Shown here piece after piece: positions 28,058 through 36,479 of a stretch of 64,000 bases of DNA. Made by a program: the position numbers and the translations under genes. Source of the DNA: Rhizobium sp. Root482 (GTDB taxonomy: Bacteria > Pseudomonadota > Alphaproteobacteria > Rhizobiales > Rhizobiaceae); contig NZ_LMFA01000025.1 of NCBI RefSeq assembly GCF_001426565.1, forward strand, positions 104,740 to 168,739. The letters are read 5' to 3'. Positions within the stretch are counted from its first letter, which is position 1. Each line of letters begins with the position of its first letter. A model generated the notes under the pieces. That model was given only the letters and a program-made list of their open reading frames with translations. It searched no databases and was not told where the DNA came from.

Positions 28058-28798
28058 TCAGACGTGCTGCCCTCCATTGATGTGGATTTCAGCGCCGTTG
28101 ATGTAGGACGATGGTTCCGTGCAGAGGAAATAGATGGTCTCCGCCACCTCGCGCGGATCTCCGAGCCGGCCCATCGGCACTTCCGCCGCCACCAGTTCAT
28201 CCGTCCCCGGCGAAAGGATCGATGTGTGGATTTCACCGGGCGCGATGGCATTCGCCCTTACGCCGCGGCGGCCGAATTCATGCGCCATTTCCCGGGTCAG
28301 CGAACCCAGCGCCGCCTTGGAGGCCGCATAGGCGACGCCCGCGAAGGGGTGGACACGGGTCCCAGCGATCGAGGTGACATTGACGATCGATCCCTTCGCT
28401 GCCTCCAGTTCCGGCATCAGCGCGCGGGCGATCAGCGCCGTCGAGACGACATTGACGTTGAGGACCTGCGTCCAGGCATCGGCATCCGTTTCCATGACGC
28501 CGAGGCGGCTGCGGTCCGGGCCCTTCGGCGAGATGCCGGCATTGTTGACGAGCGCGTGCAGCCGGCCGTTCGGCAGTCGCTCTCGCACGGTCGCGGCCAG
28601 GCGATCGATCTGGGTTAGGTCGGCAAGGTCTGCCTGGATGTGGCTTTCGCGGGCGGACGGCCAGGCGCATTCTTCGGAAAAGGCTTGGCGGGAAACGGTG
28701 AGGATGCGCCAGCCTTTCGACTGGAACAGCTTGACCGTCGCATGGCCGATGCCGCGGCTCGCTCCCGTCAGCAACATGTAGCGGCGTTCTTCGGTCAT
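28058..28798 (-). CDS. short-chain dehydrogenase/reductase
   Basis: A 246-residue classical SDR. The NAD(P)-binding motif LLTGASRGIGHA is near residue 10, NNAGIS near 84 and the catalytic YAASK near 154. The ATG at 28798 has AAGGG before it; a start 30 bases upstream lies in the probable operator. It sits between the GntR regulator and the importer and probably oxidises a hydroxyl group of the imported compound or an intermediate. Confidence 0.88.
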   Translation of the reverse strand: MTEERRYMLLTGASRGIGHATVKLFQSKGWRILTVSRQAFSEECAWPSARESHIQADLADLTQIDRLAATVRERLPNGRLHALVNNAGISPKGPDRSRLGVMETDADAWTQVLNVNVVSTALIARALMPELEAAKGSIVNVTSIAGTRVHPFAGVAYAASKAALGSLTREMAHEFGRRGVRANAIAPGEIHTSILSPGTDELVAAEVPMGRLGDPREVAETIYFLCTEPSSYINGAEIHINGGQHV

Positions 28799-28819
28799 GC
28801 GAGCATTTCCCTTTGATGC

Positions 28820-28829
28820 TTGATACATC
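28820..28829. promoter_or_regulatory. candidate GntR operator, copy 2 (TTGATACATC)
   Basis: TTGATACATC lies 22 bp before the SDR start, preceded by a partial TTGATGC. It matches 9 of 10 bases of the copy at 29588. Confidence 0.45.
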
Positions 28830-28873
28830 GTAATCGGCGGCTCGCGAAATGCAAGCCCCTCTTCAAGCCGGCA

Positions 28874-29554
28874 TCAGGCGCGGCGCGCCTCACGTTCCTG
28901 GCCCCGTTCGATACGCTCCAGGATCGGCTTTCCGCCAAGCAGGATATCGTCGACGATCGCCATGGAAGCAGCAGCTGGATCGTGCCGCTTCAGCGCCTCG
29001 ATGACGGGATAATGATGGTCGATCATCGCCCGGCCGCCCTCGATATAGGCATCGGAAATATGCGGCCCCATCTGCAGCCAGAGCCGCCGCAAAATGGTGT
29101 TCAGGACCGGAAGAGCGGCAATTTGCGGCAGCATGAAGTGAAATGCCTGGTTGAGCTGCGTGCCCTTCAGGCGATCTCCGACCTCGATAGCCCGCTCGTT
29201 CTCCCGTAAAATGTCCTCTAAAGCCTGGATATCGGCGCTTGTCGCGACCTGCGCGGCTGTTTCGGCCGCTAGGCCCTCCAGCCGGATGCGGATCGCCCGG
29301 ATTTCCCGGTAGCGGGTTTCGCTCATTTCCGGAATGCGGATGTCGCGCGGCGACCGGAAGGTGATGGCCTCGTCATTGGCGAGACGAAGGATCGCATCGC
29401 GGATCGGCGTGACGCTCGTGCCGAACTGTTCGGCGAGAGCACGGATCTTTAGCCGGTCTCCGGGCTGAAAGCGGCCCTGCATCAGGGCATCACACAAAGC
29501 ACCATAGACGACGCTGTTGAGGTTTTCATGTTCCAGTGTCGTGAATTCAGCCAT
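28874..29554 (-). CDS. GntR-family regulator (FadR/FCD subfamily)
   Basis: A 226-residue regulator. A GntR winged helix (LKIRALAEQFGTSVTPIRDAILRL, shown in parts near residues 35-60) is followed by an all-helical FCD ligand domain with typical metal-ligand histidines (FHFMLPQI near 140, MIDHHYPVIEAL near 190). The ATG at 29554 is preferred since the longer frame runs into the operator. It is placed between two divergent units and probably represses both in the absence of the imported substrate or a breakdown product. Confidence 0.88.
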   Translation of the reverse strand: MAEFTTLEHENLNSVVYGALCDALMQGRFQPGDRLKIRALAEQFGTSVTPIRDAILRLANDEAITFRSPRDIRIPEMSETRYREIRAIRIRLEGLAAETAAQVATSADIQALEDILRENERAIEVGDRLKGTQLNQAFHFMLPQIAALPVLNTILRRLWLQMGPHISDAYIEGGRAMIDHHYPVIEALKRHDPAAASMAIVDDILLGGKPILERIERGQEREARRA

Positions 29555-29587
29555 GGAACTTGCCCGCAAAAACAAATAATAAGATAC

Positions 29588-29597
29588 TTGATGCATC
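29588..29597. promoter_or_regulatory. candidate GntR operator, copy 3 (TTGATGCATC)
   Basis: TTGATGCATC, holding the palindrome ATGCAT, lies 34 bp before the GntR start and in the region shared with the divergent kinase gene. It could give autoregulation and control of both directions. Confidence 0.5.
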
Positions 29598-29729
29598 TTT
29601 TTTGATTTATTTCAAGCTTGCCACGCCTTCACCCTCATTGCGGAAGCGATTTGGCATCGCAGGCACCGGGTAGCAGGCAGGGGTAGGACGGATGAGGAAT
29701 ATGCCGGAAACCGCGCGAAGGGAGCAGGA

Positions 29730-30776
29730 ATGACGCAACAGCCGGCCGCCAAGAAGACCGATTCCATGTCGGCGACATGGAGCGAGACATCGCTGGCCGA
29801 CGCGGCGGTCGCGACGGCGGAAGTCTATGGCTTTCACGGCACGGCAAAGCGGCTTTCCAGCGAGCGCGACGAGACCTTTCTCTTTATCCGCACGGACGGA
29901 ACGGATTTTGTTCTGAAGATCGCCAATCCCGCAGAGGACCCGGCCGCGCTGGAATTCCAGGACGGCGCGCTCCTGCATCTGGCATCCGTGGCACCTTCCG
30001 TGCCGGTGCCCCGCCTCGTTCTCACGAAAGAGGGCGCGCCGAGCCATATGCTGTCCACGGCGGACGGTCCGCGTATCCTTCGTCTGCTGACTTTCCTTGG
30101 CGGCGAATTGCAGTACCGCACACCCGCATCCGAAGCGCAGAGCCGCAATGTCGGGCGTGCGCTTGCGGAGCTTGGCCTTGGCCTGGAAGATTACGATGGA
30201 CGCCCGCCGGCCGGAAAACTGATGTGGGACATTTCCCACACGCTCGATCTTGCAGCCGTCGTCGGCGATGTCGCTGCTGAGCGTCGCGCGCAGGTGGAGG
30301 CCGTGCTTGCCGAATTCGAGCGGTCGCTTCCGGCCATCTGCGCACTGGAACGCCGGCAGATCATCCACAATGATTTCAATCCGCACAACATTCTGCTCGA
30401 TCCGGCGGAACCGGCACGGGTCGTCGGCATTATCGATTTTGGCGACATGGTCCATGCCACGCTGATCAATGACCTCGCCGTCGGCATCTCCTATCACATG
30501 GCGACCGACAACTGGGCCGCCCGCACCCGCGCCTTCCTTGAGGGCTTCCGTTCGGCGCGTGCCCTGCAACCGGCCGAAATCGAGCTTCTGCCTCTTCTCA
30601 TGCGCTGCCGCCTCGCCATGTCGATCATCATCGCGGAATGGCGTTCGGCCCGGTTCCCGGAAAATCGGGCCTACATCATGCGCAACCATGCCACCGCCTG
30701 GCGCGGCCTGCAAAATATTGCCGATCTTACTGCGGCCGGGCTGAAACAGCTCGTGCCCAACCTTTCCGAGGCCTGA
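29730..30776 (+). CDS. APH-fold small-molecule kinase, hydroxylysine-kinase-like
   Basis: A 348-residue aminoglycoside-phosphotransferase-fold kinase. The catalytic loop IIHNDFNPHNILLD is near residues 210-223 and the metal-binding IIDFGDMVHA near 233. The protein ends 3 bp before a class III PLP enzyme gene. Known pairs of this kind phosphorylate hydroxylysine (or an amino alcohol) and then eliminate phosphate and ammonia. It is therefore more likely a catabolic amine kinase than an antibiotic resistance enzyme. The substrate is inferred, not shown. Confidence 0.78.
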   Translation: MTQQPAAKKTDSMSATWSETSLADAAVATAEVYGFHGTAKRLSSERDETFLFIRTDGTDFVLKIANPAEDPAALEFQDGALLHLASVAPSVPVPRLVLTKEGAPSHMLSTADGPRILRLLTFLGGELQYRTPASEAQSRNVGRALAELGLGLEDYDGRPPAGKLMWDISHTLDLAAVVGDVAAERRAQVEAVLAEFERSLPAICALERRQIIHNDFNPHNILLDPAEPARVVGIIDFGDMVHATLINDLAVGISYHMATDNWAARTRAFLEGFRSARALQPAEIELLPLLMRCRLAMSIIIAEWRSARFPENRAYIMRNHATAWRGLQNIADLTAAGLKQLVPNLSEA

Positions 30777-30779
30777 ATC

Positions 30780-32096
30780 ATGTCGATGGTGAATGCGTTT
30801 TCGCGTGAAGATTTCGAACGGCTCGACGAGACCGAACGGGCACTGATTGCCCGCCGGGAAAAGGTGCTCGGCCCCGCTTACCGCCTGTTCTACGAAAAGC
30901 CGCTGCATCTGGTCCGCGGCGAAGGCGTCTTCCTCTATGACACGGCAGGCGAAAAATATCTCGACGCCTATAACAATGTCGCCTCGCTCGGCCATTGCCA
31001 TCCCCGCGTAGTGGAGGCAATCACCAGCCAGACGGCGGTGCTCAATACCCATACCCGCTATCTGCACGAAGGCATCGTCGATTATGCCGAGACCCTGACC
31101 GCCACCTTCCCGCAGGCATTGAGCCAGGCCATGTTCACCTGTACCGGCAGCGAGGCGAACGACCTTGCCCTGCGCATTGCCCGCCATGTCACCGGCGGCA
31201 CCGGCATCATCGCGACGGACCTCGCCTATCATGGCCTGACGGGCGCGGTTGCCGAATTCTCGCCCTCGCTCGGGGAATCCGTAACACTTGGCGCGCATGT
31301 GCGCACCGTAGCCGCGCCAGACAGCTACCGTCATTCGCCGGAAGAGATGATGGAGAAGTTCGGCCGCGACGTGAAGGCGGCGATCGTCGACCTGAAACGC
31401 CACGGCATCAAGCCGGCCATGCTGATCACAGACACGATCTTTTCCAGCGATGGCATCTTTGCCGGGCCGAAGGGATTTTTAAAACCCGCGGTGGATGCAA
31501 TCCACGAGGCGGGCGGCCTCTTCGTCGCCGATGAGGTGCAGCCGGGTTTCGGCCGCACCGGCGAGGCGATGTGGGGGTTCGAGCGCCACGGCGTTTCGCC
31601 CGACATGGTGACGATCGGCAAGCCGATGGGCAACGGCTACCCGATGGCCGGCATCGTGCTGCGACCGGAAGTTATCGCGGAGTTCGGCCCGCGGGCCCGA
31701 TACTTCAACACATTCGGCGGCAATCCGGTCGCCGCCGCCGCCGGCAAGGCGGTGCTCGATACGATCCGCATCGAGGGCCTGCAGCAGAATGCACTGGAGG
31801 TGGGCGGCTACCTGATGGACCGCCTGAAGAGCCTTTCCAAGCGCAATCACGCCATTGGCGACGTTCGTGGCACCGGCCTCTTCATCGGCGTCGAGATCGT
31901 CACCGACCCGGCTGCCAAACGCCCCGATGCGGCGCTGACAACGCGGATCGTCAATGGCCTGCGCGAACGCCGCGTCCTGATCAGCGCCTCCGGCCCCAAC
32001 GGCAACGTCCTGAAAATCCGCCCGCCCCTGGTCTTTTCGCGGGAGAATGCGGACATGCTGGTGGATGCGCTGGGCGAGGTCCTTCAGTCGCTCTGA
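30780..32096 (+). CDS. class III PLP enzyme, probable amino-phospho-alcohol phospho-lyase/aminotransferase
   Basis: A 438-residue class III aminotransferase-fold enzyme. It has CTGSEANDLALRIARHVTGG near residue 120, the cofactor aspartate in FVADEVQPGFGRTG near 245-258 and the Schiff-base lysine in MVTIGKPMGNGYPM near 280. The early LYDTAGEKYLDAYNNVASLGH matches the AGXT2L-type phospho-lyases as well as related aminotransferases. Coupling to an APH-fold kinase 3 bp upstream favours phospho-lyase activity on the phosphorylated amine, giving a semialdehyde, phosphate and ammonia. Confidence 0.8.
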   Translation: MSMVNAFSREDFERLDETERALIARREKVLGPAYRLFYEKPLHLVRGEGVFLYDTAGEKYLDAYNNVASLGHCHPRVVEAITSQTAVLNTHTRYLHEGIVDYAETLTATFPQALSQAMFTCTGSEANDLALRIARHVTGGTGIIATDLAYHGLTGAVAEFSPSLGESVTLGAHVRTVAAPDSYRHSPEEMMEKFGRDVKAAIVDLKRHGIKPAMLITDTIFSSDGIFAGPKGFLKPAVDAIHEAGGLFVADEVQPGFGRTGEAMWGFERHGVSPDMVTIGKPMGNGYPMAGIVLRPEVIAEFGPRARYFNTFGGNPVAAAAGKAVLDTIRIEGLQQNALEVGGYLMDRLKSLSKRNHAIGDVRGTGLFIGVEIVTDPAAKRPDAALTTRIVNGLRERRVLISASGPNGNVLKIRPPLVFSRENADMLVDALGEVLQSL

Positions 32097-32104
32097 CGCC
32101 AAAC

Positions 32105-32136
32105 GGCCGCCTGGCTCGCTTTTGGCACGGGCGGCC
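32105..32136. terminator. hairpin between convergent PLP-enzyme and BKACE genes
   Basis: GGCCGCC (32105-32111) pairs with GGCGGCC (32130-32136) in the 57-bp gap between two gene ends. A CATTT tail follows on the plus strand. Confidence 0.5.
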
Positions 32137-32153
32137 ATTTCGCATCACCGGCA

Positions 32154-32879
32154 TTATCGATGGACGTTTTCGCGGAATATCGTCACGGCGTCCGCCACGA
32201 GGCCCGCATTCCCTTCGGCAAATTCACCTGTAACGCAAAGGCAGCCATCCTCCAGACCGACGCGCGTGGACCAGCGGCGCTCACGCGCGCGTTTCACGAA
32301 ATGCCAGACGGTGGAATCGACGCCGTGCAGGAGGATCGGACGGGCTACGGCCGCCGCCTGGAGAACCTGGATGATCCCGTCGCAGGCCCTGTCTGCCGCA
32401 CCCAAATCCTGCTCCCCGATTTCGATCAGGATCCGCATCACGTGGTGGCAATCCGGCAGGCCGACAAAGCGCCTGGCATCCTCTATGGTCGCGAGCCCAG
32501 CCTCGACGCCGACACCCATATTGCCAAGCAGGGAGAGGATGGCCGGCGAGTCCCGTTCCGAAAGATTGACGGAAGCGTAATCGGGGAGCATCCGCCAGGA
32601 GGATATGTATCTTCGTGTGAGAGCCTCGTCCGCCTCGATCCAGGCGCCTGTGGAAACACCCACAAATGTCCCGGGACAGCTGTTGCGCACGGCGGCAATG
32701 AGCGCGTCAACGGACGCCAGGCTTTCGCGTCCGTCCAATCCGCGCGGATGGATATGAAGCTCGGCGGCCCCGGCATCGAGACAGGCCATGCTGTCCCGCA
32801 CCATCGCCTCGGTCGTCAGCGGCAAGCGGGGGTGATAGCCGATTGGGCGGGCGCCATTGATGCATGCCTGAACGATCAT
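32154..32879 (-). CDS. BKACE family (DUF849) beta-keto acid cleavage enzyme
   Basis: A 241-residue protein of the 3-keto-5-aminohexanoate cleavage enzyme family: an early MIVQACINGAR, the zinc-ligand region AAELHIHPRGLDGRESL near 42-56, and a TIM-barrel core. Members condense a beta-keto acid with acetyl-CoA, giving acetoacetate and a CoA ester. It is shorter than the well-studied members (about 270-310 residues). The ATG at 32879 follows GGAGGG. It lies 50 bp after a LysR gene on the same strand and beside the amine kinase cluster. Its substrate is unknown. Confidence 0.82.
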   Translation of the reverse strand: MIVQACINGARPIGYHPRLPLTTEAMVRDSMACLDAGAAELHIHPRGLDGRESLASVDALIAAVRNSCPGTFVGVSTGAWIEADEALTRRYISSWRMLPDYASVNLSERDSPAILSLLGNMGVGVEAGLATIEDARRFVGLPDCHHVMRILIEIGEQDLGAADRACDGIIQVLQAAAVARPILLHGVDSTVWHFVKRARERRWSTRVGLEDGCLCVTGEFAEGNAGLVADAVTIFRENVHR

Positions 32880-32929
32880 GAATTCCCTCCACATCTTGGC
32901 CGTAGGATATCATGGTCCGGCAGGTCGTA

Positions 32930-33817
32930 TCAGTAGGCCTCGGCCTGAGCCGCCGATTTGCGAAACGCGGTCAGCAGGTCCTGCACGGGCGCCCGCAAAG
33001 GCTCGTTTCGCCTGTGGAACGCGATGATGGAGACATCCGGAATATCGGCAATCGGGCGCCAAACCAGCCCGTGCATTGTATAATCGCGCGCCGTCATGGC
33101 ATCGACGATGCCCACGCCGCCGCAGGCGCGGACCAGGCTGCATACATTCGCGCAAAACGGCACAGCGCAGGCCGGGTCGTAGCTGAGCCCCCGCGCCGCA
33201 AAGGCATCCCTGATCATGCTGCCCATGGGGGACCAGTCGGCATTGTAGCAAACCAGGGGATGCAGGGAAATTGCCAGGCAGGTCAGCGTTTCGAACCGCG
33301 CCAGCGGATGATCTGTCCGAAGGACCGCCACGAGAGGCGTCTGCCCGACCTTGTGCGCCTGGAATTCGGCCTTCGGCGGCAGGGCCATCTGCAGGCCGAT
33401 ATCCGCATCCTCCCTGCGAAGATCGTCTTCCGGGGAGTGAACCCTCATCACGATACGCTTTTTCCAGTTCTGATATCCCGCACGAATAAGGATCGGGCCG
33501 ATAAAGCTTTCGACAAGAGCCGGCGTTGCCGAAACCGACACCGGCCGCGAGGCCAGATTGCGCAATGTCGGCAGTTTGGAACGAACAAGCGCATGCGTAT
33601 TGAAGATCGGGATGGAGAGCGCGAAAAGCTCGTTGGCCTCATGCGTCGGTTCCAGCCGGTTTCCAGTGCGGTGAAAAAGGGAGAAACCGAGCCTGCTTTC
33701 CAGCCGTTTCAACTGCCCGCTGACGCTGGGCTGGGAAATACCGAGAAGCCGCGCTGTTTCCGTGGTGGTGCCGACACGCATCAATGTGCCGAAAAGTTCA
33801 AGTTCGCGAAGATCCAT
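32930..33817 (-). CDS. LysR-family regulator divergent from the peptide importer
   Basis: A 295-residue LysR-type protein: winged helix with TETARLLGISQPSVSGQLKR near residues 18-37 and LFHRTGNRLEPTHEA near 47, then a co-inducer domain. The ATG at 33817 (MDLRELELF) is the canonical LysR start; the longer open frame adds non-homologous residues. It is divergent from the dpp-like operon starting at 33961, with an AGACA-N7-TGTCT dyad between, and is its likely regulator. BKACE lies downstream on the same strand. Confidence 0.88.
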   Translation of the reverse strand: MDLRELELFGTLMRVGTTTETARLLGISQPSVSGQLKRLESRLGFSLFHRTGNRLEPTHEANELFALSIPIFNTHALVRSKLPTLRNLASRPVSVSATPALVESFIGPILIRAGYQNWKKRIVMRVHSPEDDLRREDADIGLQMALPPKAEFQAHKVGQTPLVAVLRTDHPLARFETLTCLAISLHPLVCYNADWSPMGSMIRDAFAARGLSYDPACAVPFCANVCSLVRACGGVGIVDAMTARDYTMHGLVWRPIADIPDVSIIAFHRRNEPLRAPVQDLLTAFRKSAAQAEAY

Positions 33818-33860
33818 TATCAACCTGCTGATAGAAGCCAATGTATTTATTATTATTCGA

Positions 33861-33877
33861 AGACAGTTCCGTTGTCT
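33861..33877. promoter_or_regulatory. candidate LysR operator (AGACA-N7-TGTCT)
   Basis: AGACA (33861-33865) and TGTCT (33873-33877) make a 17-bp dyad in the 143-bp divergent region between the LysR gene and the peptide-importer operon. It has the T-N11-A spacing used by LysR proteins. Confidence 0.45.
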
Positions 33878-33960
33878 AACATCGATCCGGTCAACAGAAG
33901 GCGGCGGCGCAACCCGCAAGATCGCTTCAAGACGTCCCACGCAAGGTTAGGAGGACCTTC

Positions 33961-35469
33961 ATGCTTCCCCGACTCAATTTGAAATGTCTGCTGCTTGCCT
34001 CGGCGTTTTCGCTCGCGGGTATGGTCGCCCATGCGGAAACACTGCGCGTTGCGATCGGCTATGATCCCATCAGCCTCGATCCGATCGCCACCAGCGACAA
34101 TGGTTCGATCTGGACGCAGCTCCTGATCTTCGACACGCTCATCCGCCCCGACAAGACCGGCGAGGGCCTGGAGCCTGGACTGGCGGAAAGCTGGACCGTT
34201 TCGGACGATGGGCTGACGCTGAATTTCAAGCTGCGCGACGCAAAATTCTCCGACGGCACCCCGGTCACCGCCGCGGATGTCCAGTTCTCGATCGAGCGCG
34301 CGGCTTCGGAAGCCTCCGGCTGGGGACGTTTCTATCGTCCGATCACCAGCTTCGAGATCATCAGCGATCGCGAGATCACCATGAAGCTTGCCGAGCCCTT
34401 CACACCGGCCTTCAACAATCTGGCGCTTTTCGCCGCGGCGATCCTGCCGAAGGCACAGGTCGAAGCCAAGGGCGATGCGTTTTTCGATGCCCCGGTCGGC
34501 TCGGGCCCGTTCATGCTCACCTCCCGGGTCCGCGGCTCGCGCGTCAATCTGGCCAAGAACCCGCATTACTGGCAGCAAGGCAAGCCCTTCGTGGACGAAG
34601 CCGTGCTCGAAGTCGTCACCGAGCCATCGGCCCGCGTGATCAAGCTTGAAGCCGGCGAAGTGGACGTGGCGCTGGATCCGCCATTGAACCAGCTCAAGGA
34701 ACTGGATGCCAAGGATGGGATCAGCGTCGGCCAGACCATTCCCTACCGCGCCGACTTCGTGCAGTTGAACACCACCCGCAAGCCCTTCGATGACGAGCGG
34801 GTGCGCCTGGCCTTGAACCATGCGGTCGACAAGAACGCCCTCGTGCAGGGTGTGCTTTTCGGCGCGGGCAAGCCTGCAGCCTCCGCCATGCCGGTCATGG
34901 CCTATGCCGATCAGAACCTTGCGCCCTATGACTACGATCTGGCTAAGGCCAAGCAGTTGCTGGCGGAAGCCGGTTACGCGGATGGGTTCGAGGCGCAGCT
35001 CGTCGTCGATTCCGGCGCCGCCACCAGCCGCAACGCCGCCATCGCGCTGCAGGCCATGTTGCAACAGGTCGGCGTCAAGCTGAAGATCCAGATGCTGGAA
35101 GGCGGCACGCAGTGGGAAACCACCAAGGCCGGAAACTACGACATGTCGGTCTCCTACACCACGTCCGACACGATCGACCCTGACCAGATCATCGGCTTCG
35201 TCGCGGTCAATCCGGAGCGGGCGAACGCCTATCATACGGAGTGGAAGAGCGACCGCCTGAACGCGCTTTACGTCGAGGAACGGAAGACCGTGAACGGGGA
35301 CGCGCGCGGCGCCATGTTCAAGGAAATGATCCAGATCCTGCACGACGGCGCGCCCTATATCTTCCTCTATCATCCGGCTTCGGCCTGGGCGGTGCAGGAC
35401 AAGGTGAAGGGCTTCGAGATTCTGCCGACCTCGAACTTCCGCCTCGAAGACGTTCAGATCGAAAACTAA
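33961..35469 (+). CDS. peptide ABC transporter substrate-binding protein (DppA/OppA family)
   Basis: A 502-residue SBP_bac_5 periplasmic protein. A signal peptide (cleaved near VAHA) is followed by LRVAIGYDPISLDPIATSD. The typical FDTLIRPD segment near 55, the DGTPVTAADVQFSIERA segment near 97 and RVRLALNHAVDKNALVQG near 280 are present. It is first of an ABCDF operon that also contains a serine hydrolase and a D-amino-acid transaminase, so the ligand may be a peptide or amide with D-residues. The start follows TTAGGAGG. Confidence 0.92.
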   Translation: MLPRLNLKCLLLASAFSLAGMVAHAETLRVAIGYDPISLDPIATSDNGSIWTQLLIFDTLIRPDKTGEGLEPGLAESWTVSDDGLTLNFKLRDAKFSDGTPVTAADVQFSIERAASEASGWGRFYRPITSFEIISDREITMKLAEPFTPAFNNLALFAAAILPKAQVEAKGDAFFDAPVGSGPFMLTSRVRGSRVNLAKNPHYWQQGKPFVDEAVLEVVTEPSARVIKLEAGEVDVALDPPLNQLKELDAKDGISVGQTIPYRADFVQLNTTRKPFDDERVRLALNHAVDKNALVQGVLFGAGKPAASAMPVMAYADQNLAPYDYDLAKAKQLLAEAGYADGFEAQLVVDSGAATSRNAAIALQAMLQQVGVKLKIQMLEGGTQWETTKAGNYDMSVSYTTSDTIDPDQIIGFVAVNPERANAYHTEWKSDRLNALYVEERKTVNGDARGAMFKEMIQILHDGAPYIFLYHPASAWAVQDKVKGFEILPTSNFRLEDVQIEN

Positions 35470-35477
35470 AGCGACCG

Positions 35478-35524
35478 CCTCCGCCCCCGCCAGGGCGGAG
35501 GCCCCGTTAACCGCAGCGGCTAAC
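35478..35524. terminator. two hairpins between the peptide binding-protein and permease genes
   Basis: CCTCCGCCC (35478-35486) pairs with GGGCGGAGG (35493-35501); a second stem forms from GTTAACCGC and GCGGCTAAC (35506-35524, one mismatch). They probably make more binding protein than permease by attenuation or message protection. Confidence 0.7.
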
Positions 35525-35540
35525 CGCCGGTAGAAAATTC

Positions 35541-36476
35541 ATGTTCCTCGCCATCTCCAAACGTCTGCTGATGCTTATACCGGTGCTGATCGGGATAACG
35601 ATGATCAGCTTCCTGCTTCTGCAGATCATGCCGGGCGATCCCGCCTCGCGCGCCATGGGCACAAGGGCCAGCCCCGAGGAACTGCAGGCCATGCGGGAAC
35701 TCTGGGGACTGGGGAAGCCGCTCTGGGTCCAGTATCTCTATTTCCTGCGGGACTGTGTGACCGGCAGCTTCGGCATGTCCATCTTTCACAAGCAGCCGAT
35801 CATCGATCTCGTGGCGGAGCGCCTCCCCTTCACGCTGGCCATCGTCGGCTATTCGACGGTGATCGCGCTTCTGATCGCCCTGCCCTTTGCCATCCTCGCA
35901 GCGGCAAACCGCGGGCGCATGCTCGACAATGTCATCCGCCAGATTTTCGTCGTGGTGGTCGCCATGCCGCCCTTCTGGCTGTGCTACGTCCTGATCCTGT
36001 GGCTGGCACTCCGCATGGGCTGGTTTGCGACCGGCGGCGTCGGCGATGGTTTTGTGGCCAATATCGGCCGGCTGTTCCTGCCCTCGCTCGTGGTCGGCCT
36101 TTCCACCGCAGCCCTGATCCAGCAAAGCCTGCGAGCGGCGCTGATCGACACGATGAAGGCCGATTATATCGACACCGCAAGGGCCAAGGGCCTGCGCGGC
36201 CGCGAGGTCTTCCTGCGCCACATATTGCCCAACAGCCTGATCTCGACGATCTCGATCATCGGCGTGCGGGTGAGTTGGATCATTGGCGGAACCGTGGTGG
36301 TGGAAAAGATCTTTTCCGTACCCGGTCTCGGCAGCCTGCTGATCGACGCGATCGTTTCTCGGGACCTGCCGGTGATCCGGGGGCTGACCGTGTTCTTCGC
36401 CATCATGGTGGTGATCGTCAACCTGATCACGGACATCTGCTACGCGCTGGCCGATCCGCGCGTTCGGCTGGAGTAG
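35541..36476 (+). CDS. peptide ABC transporter permease (DppB family)
   Basis: A 311-residue BPD_transp_1 permease with six hydrophobic segments, the N-terminal signature GITMISFLLLQIMPGDPA near 15-32 and the EAA loop TARAKGLRGREVFLRHILP near 215. It is 72 bp after the binding protein gene and 3 bp before DppC. Confidence 0.92.
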   Translation: MFLAISKRLLMLIPVLIGITMISFLLLQIMPGDPASRAMGTRASPEELQAMRELWGLGKPLWVQYLYFLRDCVTGSFGMSIFHKQPIIDLVAERLPFTLAIVGYSTVIALLIALPFAILAAANRGRMLDNVIRQIFVVVVAMPPFWLCYVLILWLALRMGWFATGGVGDGFVANIGRLFLPSLVVGLSTAALIQQSLRAALIDTMKADYIDTARAKGLRGREVFLRHILPNSLISTISIIGVRVSWIIGGTVVVEKIFSVPGLGSLLIDAIVSRDLPVIRGLTVFFAIMVVIVNLITDICYALADPRVRLE

Positions 36477-36479
36477 ACG

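Noticed and set aside
29730..30776. aminoglycoside resistance gene
   Set aside because: The APH fold is shared, but operon context with a PLP enzyme and the AGPHD1-like sequence point to a catabolic kinase.
29607..31403. 598-residue minus-strand open frame
   Set aside because: It is opposite the kinase and PLP enzyme genes and its sequence is low-complexity, rich in Arg, Gly and His.
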